Shown piece after piece: positions 21,321-29,311 of a stretch of DNA of 64,000 nt. Position 1 is the first letter of the stretch. Each line of letters starts with the position of its first letter. A model generated the notes under the pieces. That model ran no database searches. It saw nothing but the letters and a program-made list of their open reading frames with translations, and was not told the origin of the DNA. Where the stretch lies: contig NC_083382.1 of NCBI RefSeq assembly GCF_031755915.1, positions 6,324,001 through 6,388,000 on the forward strand, read 5' to 3'. Position numbers and translations under genes: made by a program. This DNA is from Ziziphus jujuba (Eukaryota > Streptophyta > Magnoliopsida > Rosales > Rhamnaceae).

Positions 21321-22901
21321 ATGTCAATGGAAGAATCATCTTCGGGAGCTATGGTTAAGCTCACTGCCATAAATTATACACTTTGGAGACCTCGGATGGA
21401 AGATCTCCTCAATTGTAAGGATCTGTTTGATCCTATAGAAGCTAAAGGAGAAAACCCCGATCCCAGCAAAGTAGCAGAGTGGAAGAAATTAAACAAGAAA
21501 ACGATCGGTCAGATCAGGCAATGGATCGACCACAGTGTCTTCCATCATGTAGCGAAGGAAACGGATGCATATGCCCTCTGGATAAAATTGGAGGACATGT
21601 ACCAGGCCAAGACTGCTCGGAACAAAGCCCTGTTGCTTAAGCGATTGGTAAATTTAAAATTACAGAGTGGAACTTCTGTAGCCGAGCATACCAGTGAGTT
21701 TCAGAGCTTGGTAAATCAACTATCTGCTGTGGATTATCAACTAGGGGATGAGGATCAAGCCCTCCTACTTCTAAGCTCTCTTCCAGATAGTTGGGAGACA
21801 TTGGTAGTCTCTCTCAGTAATTCGGCCCCGAATGGCAAACTTACTATGTCTATGGTTAAGGATGCCATATTTAATGAAGAGGCCAGGAGAAAGGACATGG
21901 GCATGGATCAGTCACATGCCCTCATCACAGAGAGAGGAAGACAGCAAAGAAGTGGTCGAGATAGGGGGAGAGGCAGGAGCAAGAGCAGAGGCAGATCTAC
22001 AGACGGCAGAAAATCATCATATAAGTGCTATCATTGTGGCCTAGAGGGTCACATGAAGAAGAACTGCAGAAAGTTGTTGAGAGAGCAGAGACTCCAAGGT
22101 AATCAGCCGAAGAAGGATGGAGAGACACTAGTCACTGTTACAGGAGAAGTGGCGCTCTGCTCCACCGAAGAAGAGACATGCCTTCATATATCAACCCAAG
22201 ATGTTGAGTGGGTAGTCGATACTGCAGCATCCTACCATGTCACCCCACACAGAGATTTCTTCAAAACGTACAAAGCAGGAGACTTTGGTACGGTAAAGAT
22301 GGGAAATTCCAGTTTCGCAAAGATTATGGGAACTGGTGATATTCAGGTAAAAACGAATGCTGGTTGTACAATCACTTTGAAGGATGTCCGTCATGTTCCA
22401 GATCTTCGGCTTAATATACTTTCGGGAGCAGCCTTAGACAAGCAAGGCTATGACAACTACTTCAGCAAAGGCACATGGAAAATGACGAAAGGTGCCATAG
22501 TTGTCGCCCGAGGACATATTTGTGGAACGCTGTACAAGACTCATGTGAAGATATGTGCAGATAGCCTCAATATTGCAGAAGGAGAGGCGTCTCAAAATCT
22601 GTGGCACCAGAGACTCGGTCACATGAGTGAAAAAGGATTGTCCACTTTGGCAAGGAAGAAGCTTATCACTGTTTGCAAGGATGCTGCACTAGATCCTTGT
22701 AGTCACTGCTTATTTGGTAAGCAACATAGAGTCTCCTTCAGTTCCTCTGCATCGAGAAGATCAGAGTTGCTTAGTCTGGTGCACTCTGATGTTTGTGGTC
22801 CCATGGAGGTGGAATCATTAGGTGGCAACAAGTATTTCCTGACCTTCATTGATGATGCTTCTCGGAAGGTGTGGGTATATTTCTTGAAGACTAAGGACTA
22901 G
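21321..22901 (+). CDS. Tork gag-protease-integrase (first part of polyprotein, ends at amber stop)
   Basis: The ATG at 21321 starts a 526-codon frame. The N-terminal gag (UBN2) region includes LKRLVNLKLQSGTSVAEHTS and LLLSSLPDSWETLV. The zinc knuckle CYHCGLEGHMKKNC lies near residue 238. The protease region has WVVDTAASYHVTP, where DTAAS replaces the usual DS/TGA but is normal for Tnt1 relatives. GAG-pre-integrase (LWHQRLGHMSEKGL, CLFGKQHRVSF) and the first integrase core motif (LVHSDVCGPMEVES) follow. TAG at 22899-22901, where relatives have Gln in the KTKDQV motif, stops it; the same frame continues directly into the next entry. Confidence 0.93.
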   Translation: MSMEESSSGAMVKLTAINYTLWRPRMEDLLNCKDLFDPIEAKGENPDPSKVAEWKKLNKKTIGQIRQWIDHSVFHHVAKETDAYALWIKLEDMYQAKTARNKALLLKRLVNLKLQSGTSVAEHTSEFQSLVNQLSAVDYQLGDEDQALLLLSSLPDSWETLVVSLSNSAPNGKLTMSMVKDAIFNEEARRKDMGMDQSHALITERGRQQRSGRDRGRGRSKSRGRSTDGRKSSYKCYHCGLEGHMKKNCRKLLREQRLQGNQPKKDGETLVTVTGEVALCSTEEETCLHISTQDVEWVVDTAASYHVTPHRDFFKTYKAGDFGTVKMGNSSFAKIMGTGDIQVKTNAGCTITLKDVRHVPDLRLNILSGAALDKQGYDNYFSKGTWKMTKGAIVVARGHICGTLYKTHVKICADSLNIAEGEASQNLWHQRLGHMSEKGLSTLARKKLITVCKDAALDPCSHCLFGKQHRVSFSSSASRRSELLSLVHSDVCGPMEVESLGGNKYFLTFIDDASRKVWVYFLKTKD

Positions 22902-25337
22902 GTATTGGATTACTTCAAACTGTTTCATACCATGGTAGAGCATGAAACAGGAAAGAAGCTGAAATGTCTCCGCTCAGATAATGGAGGCGAGTATACTTCC
23001 AAGGAGTTCGATGCCTACTGCAGAAGACACGGCATTCGACATGAGAAGACGGTCCCTCGCACCCCACAACATAATGGAATAGCCGAAAGAATGAACCGAA
23101 CCATTATGGAAAAGGTCAAAAGTATGATCAGTATGGCTAAGCTGCCAAAGCCATTTTGGGGAGAAGCTATTCGTGCCGCCTGCTATTTAATCAACAGATC
23201 ACCGTCAGTACCGTTGAATTTTGAAATTCCGGAGAAAATGTGGTCGGGTAAGATTCCCTCCTACTCTCATTTAAGAGTGTTTGGTTGTTTAGCTTATGTA
23301 CATGTATCCAAGGAGCTCAGACAGAAGCTCGATGCAAGATCTACTCCATGCATCTTTATATTATATGGAGATGAAGAATTCGGATACAGATTATGGGACC
23401 CGAAAACAAAGAAGGTTATTAGAAGCAGGGATGTAGTATTCCATGAAAACCAGAAAATGGAAGACATTGAAAAGCCCAGAATGTCTCCTAATTGTAGTTC
23501 TAGTGCCGAGAATTTTTGTCCTAATCCAGCACCAGCACAAATAGCCACAGAAGATAATGAGGTGCATGAAGATATACCAGAAGCAGACCAGGAGGAAGAA
23601 GGGGATATTGAGCAGGGGGAGACTCAATCCTCTCAAGCAACTGCAGGGCCATCACAGCGGTCAGATGATGGTACACCTCCTGAAACCAGTGGTTTACAAG
23701 TTCGGAGATCTGAGCGAGGGCGAATTCCATCAAAGAGATTTCCAGAATCTGAGTATATTCTGCTTACTGAAGAGGGGGAGCCAGAGAGTTTCCAGGAAGC
23801 TGTTTCTCATCAAGAGAAGGAAAAGTGGCTGCAAGCAATGCAAGATGAGATGGAATCCTTGCAGAAAAATCATACTTATGAGTTGGTTGAGCTTCCAACA
23901 GGAAAGAAGGCACTAAAGAATAAATGGGTGTTCAAGCTCAAGAAAGATGGCAGCGGAAAGGTGGTGAAACACAAAGCCCGATTGGTGGTCAAAGGATTTC
24001 TTCAGAAGAAAGGAATTGACTTTGATGAGATTTTTTCACTAGTGGTAAAAATGACTTCAATTCGAGTCATTTTTGGTTTAGTAGCAAGTCTAAACCTAGA
24101 GCTTGAACAGATGGATGTGAAGACAGCATTTCTTCACGGTGATTTACATGAAGAAATCTACATGGAGCAGCCAGAAGGATTTGAGGTTTCAGGGAAAGAA
24201 AACCTCGTATGCAAGCTAAAGAAGAGCTTGTATGGCCTCAAGCAAGCACCAAGACAATGGTATAAGAAGTTTGACTCGTTTATGGTGAGTCAAGGCTATA
24301 AAAGGACTGCAGCAGACCAGTGTGTTTATATTCAAAAATTTTCAGGTGGAAACTTCATTGCACTTTTGCTATATGTGGACGACATGTTGATCGTTGGACA
24401 AGATGCAATGAAGATTAGTCAGCTGAAGAAAGAATTGTCTAAGTCCTTTGATATGAAAGACTTAGGACCAGCTCAACAAATTTTGGGAATGCAAATAATC
24501 CGAGACAGGAAGAATAGAAGGTTATGGCTATCTCAAGAGAAGTATGTTGAACGGGTGATAAAGAGATTCAACATGGATAAAGCCAAACCGGTCAGCATTC
24601 CACTTGCAAATCATTTCAAGTTGAGTAAGAGATTGTGCCCCTCATCCAAAGAAGAGATAGAGGAGATGGCTTCAGTACCATATTCTTCAGCGGTAGGAAG
24701 TCTGATGTATGCAATGGTGTGTACCAGACCAGACATTGCTCACGCAGTAGGTGTTGTGAGCAGATTTCTTTCAAATCCTGAAAAGAAACACTGGGAAGTA
24801 GTCAAATGGATTCTCAGGTATCTTAAAGGTACATCGAAGCTGTGCTTGAGCTACGGGGGAGGTGATCCAATCTTAGAAGGCTATACAGATGCAGATATGG
24901 CCGGAGACCCTGATAATAGAAAGTCTACATCAGGTTATCTCTACACTTTTGCAGGAGGAGCTGTGTCATGGCAGTCAAGATTGCAGAAGTGTGTTGCTTT
25001 ATCCACTACTGAAGCAGAGTACATTGCCGCAGCGGAAGCGGGTAAGGAAATGTTGTGGTTAAAGCGTTTTCTCATAGAATTGGGCATCAAGCAAGAAGAC
25101 TACAAGATACATTGTGATAACCAAAGTGCCATGGATTTGAGCAAAAACTCAATGTATCATTCCCGTACAAAGCACATTGACATCCGCTATCATTGGATAC
25201 GCGAAGTAATAGATCAACAGTTGCTGAAACTGATGAAGATTCACATAAAAGAGAATCCAGCAGATATGCTAACAAAAGTTGTTGCTCAAGAGAAGCTGAA
25301 GCTATGCAGAGACATAGCTGGAATAGATGGCAGATGA
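22902..25337 (+). CDS. Tork integrase C-part, reverse transcriptase and RNase H
   Basis: The frame is continuous with the previous entry after the single TAG; no independent start is likely. Integrase core residues appear in LRSDNGGEYTS and TPQHNGIAERMNRT (the D and E of DDE). RT motifs are HKARLVVKGFLQKKGIDFDE, MDVKTAFLHGDLHEEIYM, LYGLKQAPRQWY and LLYVDDMLIVG (YVDD). RNase H includes YTDADMAGDPDNRKSTSGY and LSTTEAEYIAAAEAGKE. It ends at a stop just before the polypurine tract. All catalytic motifs are present, so a single reversion or readthrough of the amber would give a complete set; enzymatic function is inferred, not shown. Confidence 0.94.
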   Translation, partial: VLDYFKLFHTMVEHETGKKLKCLRSDNGGEYTSKEFDAYCRRHGIRHEKTVPRTPQHNGIAERMNRTIMEKVKSMISMAKLPKPFWGEAIRAACYLINRSPSVPLNFEIPEKMWSGKIPSYSHLRVFGCLAYVHVSKELRQKLDARSTPCIFILYGDEEFGYRLWDPKTKKVIRSRDVVFHENQKMEDIEKPRMSPNCSSSAENFCPNPAPAQIATEDNEVHEDIPEADQEEEGDIEQGETQSSQATAGPSQRSDDGTPPETSGLQVRRSERGRIPSKRFPESEYILLTEEGEPESFQEAVSHQEKEKWLQAMQDEMESLQKNHTYELVELPTGKKALKNKWVFKLKKDGSGKVVKHKARLVVKGFLQKKGIDFDEIFSLVVKMTSIRVIFGLVASLNLELEQMDVKTAFLHGDLHEEIYMEQPEGFEVSGKENLVCKLKKSLYGLKQAPRQWYKKFDSFMVSQGYKRTAADQCVYIQKFSGGNFIALLLYVDDMLIVGQDAMKISQLKKELSKSFDMKDLGPAQQILGMQIIRDRKNRRLWLSQEKYVERVIKRFNMDKAKPVSIPLANHFKLSKRLCPSSKEEIEEMASVPYSSAVGSLMYAMVCTRPDIAHAVGVVSRFLSNPEKKHWEVVKWILRYLKGTSKLCLSYGGGDPILEGYTDADMAGDPDNRKSTSGYLYTFAGGAVSWQSRLQKCVALSTTEAEYIAAAEAGKEMLWLKRFLIELGIKQEDYKIHCDNQSAMDLSKNSMYHSRTKHIDIRYHWIREVIDQQLLKLMKIHIKENPADMLTKVVAQEKLKLCRDIAGIDGR

Positions 25338-25371
25338 CCATCAGTTTTAAATGTGGCTGGAGGGGGAGAAT

Positions 25372-25790
25372 TGTGAAGTCCAGCCGCACCAACCACAGCC
25401 GCACCAACCACAGCCACCATTTTTGACACCATTGCTGCACCGAATGGATTGTTCAACAATTGTGGGCTAAGCTGTTGAAGATTGTGGCCATGCAACCAAC
25501 CTTGTAAGCCTATAAATAGGCTCCTTCCCGTTGCATGAAAACCAAGTCAAGAGAGCAAGCTCAATATTATCCCAAGTGAGGAATATTGAGAGAAAACTCC
25601 GAGAGAGAGAGTGTTTAAGTTCCAGAGAGAGCTTGAGAGAAGAGTGAGCAATTCCAGAGAGAATTTGAGAGTGTAGGGAGAGATTCCACGTGAGAATCCA
25701 AGAGAGAAGTTTTTTGTATTTTTGTATTCTATTTCCAAGAGAGTAATAGAATTCTTTTTATTTTTCTTCTCTAAAGTGGTCAGAGAACCA
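25372..25790 (+). repeat. 3' LTR of Tork-like element
   Basis: 419 bp, TGTGAAGTCC to GAACCA, nearly identical to 20266-20698 apart from three indels and one visible substitution. CAAGC follows. Confidence 0.94.
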
Positions 25791-25795
25791 CAAGC
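25791..25795. repeat. Target-site duplication CAAGC, right copy
   Basis: Exact match to 20261-20265. Confidence 0.93.
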
Positions 25796-25967
25796 TTCTT
25801 ATTTATACTTTGACAATGTCGGTGGATTTAGCTTACTCAAAGCTTCTAGACTTCTCCTCACAGTCGGTGCTCGATATTGTAATATTAGATATTTTTTTCA
25901 CCAATCACGAAGTTGTACTTGCTTTCCAAATATATCAGATATAATAGATAATTCTAGAAGCCCAAGT

Positions 25968-26081
25968 CAATGTTGAATATTCAAGACATAGACTCTCAAG
26001 TTTTGGGACCGTTGACATGTCAGGGATTTTGGTAAAAAATTTGGAGAAACTTAAGTTGACAAATTTCAAGTTCTCAAAATT
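25968..26081 (-). pseudogene. TNL-C exon 4, 5' part (first LRRs)
   Basis: After an acceptor TATACAG (26088-26082) the frame reads NFENLKFVNLSFSKFFTKIP and then MSTVPKLESLCLE, the usual opening of the main TNL LRR exon. It breaks off at 25968 at the CAATG edge of the nested insertions and would continue at 19943 with CTNLVEIDES. Confidence 0.85.
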
Positions 26082-26184
26082 CTGTATACAAAAGAGAAGA
26101 AAAAAACAAAGAGATTATGAAATTAGCTACCAAGAGTACAAAACTTGAACAAAATTAAAACCGTAAACTACATAATGAATGTAC

Positions 26185-26460
26185 CTTGAATCCTTCACCT
26201 AACTGATGGATATGGCTATGAGGCATGTTGAGTATGACAAGTTGTTTTGGACCCGGATTGAATGGCAATGTGGGAAATTGGTATCCAGACCAATCAATGT
26301 ACTTTAACTCAGTAGGAAGATACTCAACGGCTGTTGAAATAACCACATTATGAAATATAAGCAACCGAAGCCTCTTCATGTTCTCGAATGCTTTAGCACT
26401 CAAGCATAGAGTTTTTGGTTTAGGCAATTCCAACTTAATGCCTTCAATTGCATTCGTTCC
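26185..26460 (-). pseudogene. TNL-C exon 3
   Basis: Acceptor TTTAG (26465-26461), then GTNAIEGIKLELPKPKTLCL, then AFENMKRLRLLIFHNV, EYLPTELKYIDWSGYQFPTL and LNMPHSHIHQLGEGFK, ending at a donor (CAAG|GTACA, 26185/26184). This short exon links NB-ARC to the LRRs. The frame is open for its whole length. TNL-A 1841-2129 and TNL-E 55149-55432 are its equivalents. Confidence 0.9.
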
Positions 26461-26568
26461 CTAAATGTTCAGACCAGATCACAATACATTAGCATTTTAT
26501 GTACTAAAAACATACATAGTCTCTACTTGTTAGATCAAAAGAGCAGTAGGTCCAAATAGATGACTTAC

Positions 26569-27651
26569 CAGGTCCTCTAAGAGTACATAGAAAATATCCT
26601 CAGGAAACCACAATCTACTTCATTTCCCTACTTCAAGGGATTCTTGGCAGACAATTTCCCAACCCACTTCTTGGAGTAACTGATGCATTCTCACCTTATC
26701 CGACTCTACGGTTATGAGAGACATATCAAGAAGAACCTCGAATCCGTCGATTGGCGAGAACTTAAAACTACTCCCAAGAACTTTGATGACATGATCTTTG
26801 TCGTCTCCAACTAAGAAACATGCAATATCAAGGAAAATAGTTTTCACGTTATCTTCTAAAGCATCAAAACTTATTTTAAGTGTTTCATAAACCTGCTTGT
26901 TGGGTTTGCTTTCCAAATTGTCAACTGCACTCTCCCATGCAGGTTTGCTCCTCTTACATAGATAGGAACCCAACACTACAAGTGCTAATGGAAGGCCATC
27001 AGTATAACGCACAATACGTTCTGAGAGCTCGTAATAATCTTGTATAGGTTTGTTCTCTTTAAAAGCATTCAAGCTAAGGAGCACAAGCGCATCATGACAG
27101 TCAGGTCCCTCAACCATAAGGTTAGGAAGTGCTTATTTCTAGTCGTAACGATAATTCTACTTCCTGAGCCAAACCAATCAGGCGTTCGAGCCAATTTGTC
27201 CAACTGCTCGAAGTGATCCACATCATCAAGAACTAGAAGTATTCTCTTGTTACCAAGCCTTTCCTTTATAATGTTGATACCTCTATCAGTAGTCCCAACC
27301 TTTAAGTTTTCTATCCCACAGCATATCAAATATAAGTGTTTCCTGTAATTGAACTAGGCCACAATATTGGTTTGATGTTTCTTTAACATTTGCAAGGAAG
27401 CTGGCACCTTCAAACTCATCAGCAAATTTATTGAAAACAACTTTAGCAATAGTTGTCTTGTCTTACCTACACCATCAATTCCATATATTCCTATCACTTG
27501 GGCATCATCATCTGATCCAACATTCATCAACGGATCCAAGTCCTTAACACGAGCTTCTAATCCAACTGGGTTCTTGGCTTCATCTAGATGTGTGCGATTC
27601 AATTTGCTCAATGCCGCTTCCACAATAATTTGGATTAACTGGGATTCATCT
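26569..27651 (-). pseudogene. TNL-C exon 2: NB-ARC domain with frameshifts
   Basis: The exon starts after GTACAG (27657-27652) with RDESQLIQIIVEAALSKL and runs through GLEARVKDLD, the P-loop GIDGVGKT, kinase-2 KRILLVLDDVDHFEQLD, GSGSRIIVTTRN, DGLPLALVVLGSYL, FLDIACFLVGDDKD and an MHQLLQEVGWEIV (MHD-type, with Q in place of D) to a donor at 26569/26568. Damage: a 5-bp duplication in the P-loop (27455-27464), a frameshift near 27310, a small deletion with frameshift near 27115, and a TGA where relatives have Arg in RSRLW (about 26619). It cannot make a working nucleotide switch. Confidence 0.92.
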
Positions 27652-28470
27652 CTGTACATAGATTCAAAAGAAAATAAGAAACTTATAATACACAAAAAGC
27701 TGCCAAAATTGACAAAACTAGGCAGAATTAATAATTAATCAGGAAATTAATGTGTAAATCTTCTTGAAACAAAACAAATTAATTTGTAAAAATTTTATAT
27801 ATTTATTTTATTATTATTATTTTTTTAACCAATATAGAAGAAATTCAATTACCCCTCTCTTTCTCATTTCAACTATACATATATATATATATATATTCTT
27901 GAAACAAAACAAATTAATTTGTAAAATTTTTATATATTTATTATATTAATTTTTTTAACCAATATCGAAGAAATTTGATTACCCCTCTCTTTCTCATTTC
28001 AATTATATATATATATATATATTTTTTTTTTTCCGATAAAAAAAAGATGAAAAATGTTAAACTCCTCTCCTAAGTAGGAATTAACATAATCAACAAGAAA
28101 AATGAAGCCCACTGTCAACATTACTACTCCATCTCATTCTAACCTTTCATAAATACACCCCTCTCCAAAGTTACTAATTTAAGTCAAAATTAAAACTACC
28201 TTCAAAAAAGGAAACAGTTAGTCAAACATTCTCCATCTTCAAAATCCTTATTGCAAAAAATATTGCAACAATAAATTTAAACGATACTTTTATTATTATG
28301 TGCTTAAATTATATTTATATTTATATATATATATATATATATTTTTTCAAAATTTTTTATTATTTGTATTAAGCATTTGTTTTGCAAACGAATTTACATA
28401 GTATATTTTTCATAATTTAATACTAATTTTTGCCCCCCACTTACCTAAATTCGTGGCTCCGGCCCAGGTG
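27652..28470 (-). other. TNL-C intron 1
   Basis: AT-rich intron between TIR and NB-ARC exons. It contains a direct duplication of about 140 bp (27767-27895 and 27897-28015: TTCTTGAAACAAAACAAATTAATTTGTAAAA ... ATTACCCCTCTCTTTCTCATTTCAA) and AT microsatellites at about 27878-27896, 28003-28022 and 28323-28342. Confidence 0.65.
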
Positions 28471-28983
28471 ATCTATATGCCATCCAGCTAGATTGCCAGC
28501 TTCCTTCAAAGCATCCTTCCATTTGGGCAGCTTTTCCTTGTATTTAATATTAGTTGAATTAGCTTGGTATACAGCTGATTGCTTCTCCAAAGCCATGTGT
28601 CTGATTTCTTACTAGAGACGGTTCCACATTGAAAAGGATTGGCCAAACCAATTGTCGATGCTATTTTCGACGCTCCATGATCTTGACCAGTTCGTCCAAA
28701 CACCATGGGGATGATGCATAATTTTCAGAGAAGACACCGATGGATATTTTAGATGATTCAATTGTTCTGGTCAACGAGGGTGCAATTTCTTCTCCCTTGT
28801 GAGCAGCTTGTCTGCAGAAGTATGAATTCCTTTCTGACCTAAAGCATTATTAAGATGGGAAATGAAACTGTTACGGATATCTTTTCCTCTGAAACTCAAA
28901 AACACGTCGTATTCCAGGCTACGATTAGAAGAAGAAGGAGGAGGAGAAGAAGAAGAGGTCATCTCGGAAAGCAAATCAGCCAT
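28471..28983 (-). pseudogene. TNL-C exon 1: TIR domain, broken
   Basis: The ATG at 28981-28983 begins a short leader rich in Ser and Pro followed by LEYDVFLSFRGKDIRNSFIS and ALGQKGIHT, the TIR start. A frameshift near 28790 ends this frame at 70 codons. Downstream, other frames still encode [26 protein letters not shown], which holds the catalytic-type Glu, and the exon end EAGNLAGWHIDH. Further stops lie between. The TIR domain would be an NADase; this one is inactive. Confidence 0.85.
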
Positions 28984-29306
28984 GAATGCAAAATTTATTT
29001 ATAATTTAGTACATAAGACTTAAGAGTCTCATGCATGCGCTTCAAGTACTGACACAGCCTCTTGAGGCTGTTCTTGTAGGTATATATATATATATATATT
29101 TAGCTTTTCGAAGCAAGCCATCCAGCTCCTAATTGCAGACCACTTTCGCTGCAGTTTCACTCATAAAATAAACAAATAAATATATATTAAATAATAATAA
29201 TAATAATAAATAAATATATAAATATAGATGTGTGAAAACTAAACAAAGGAGGCGGCTAGTGGGAAGAAGATAATCTTAAGTTTTAACGTGATGAGAATGG
29301 GCTAGG
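28984..29306. other. 5' flank of TNL-C
   Basis: Short AT-rich stretch between the TNL-C start and the solo LTR, with an AT microsatellite (about 29080-29098) and AATAAT repeats (about 29189-29215). Any promoter of TNL-C should be here; the solo LTR sits only about 330 bp upstream of the ATG. Confidence 0.55.
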
Positions 29307-29311
29307 CTTTT
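29307..29311. repeat. Target-site duplication CTTTT, left copy
   Basis: CTTTT precedes TGTAACACC and is repeated at 32170-32174. Confidence 0.9.

Larger units (their letters stand above)
20266..25790 (+). mobile_element. Young Tnt1/Tork-like Copia retrotransposon (5525 bp)
   Basis: Complete structure: 5' LTR 20266-20698, primer-binding site TGGTATCAGAGCTCC (20706-20720), leader, one gag-pol frame 21321-25337, polypurine tract AGGGGGAGAA (25361-25370), 3' LTR 25372-25790 and the TSD CAAGC. The LTRs differ by one substitution I can see plus three small indels, so insertion is recent. Protein motifs are those of tobacco Tnt1 (Tork lineage). A single in-frame TAG in integrase (22899-22901) is the only coding lesion I see. 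It is antisense to TNL-C. Confidence 0.96.
19944..25967. mobile_element. Old ~0.5-kb insertion in TNL-C exon 4 that hosts the Tork element
   Basis: LRR coding similarity stops at 19943 and resumes at 25968, and CAATG flanks both edges (19939-19943 and 25968-25972). Excluding the nested Tork element and one TSD copy, about 494 bp of foreign sequence remain: a CACTCACA-rich part (19944-20265) and a right part with TATTTATA (25796-25967). TGTTGGAGAC near the left edge would suit an LTR start, but no matching CA end is certain. I cannot assign a class. Confidence 0.55.

Noticed and set aside
22905..25337. Second Tork frame as a separate gene with its own start
   Set aside because: It is in the same frame as the first part and begins in mid-integrase; the two are one polyprotein split by a TAG.
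25805..25825. GACAATG near the Tork 3' edge as the right TSD of the outer insertion
   Set aside because: LRR coding does not resume there; it resumes at the CAATG at 25968-25972, which also restores the LRR order.
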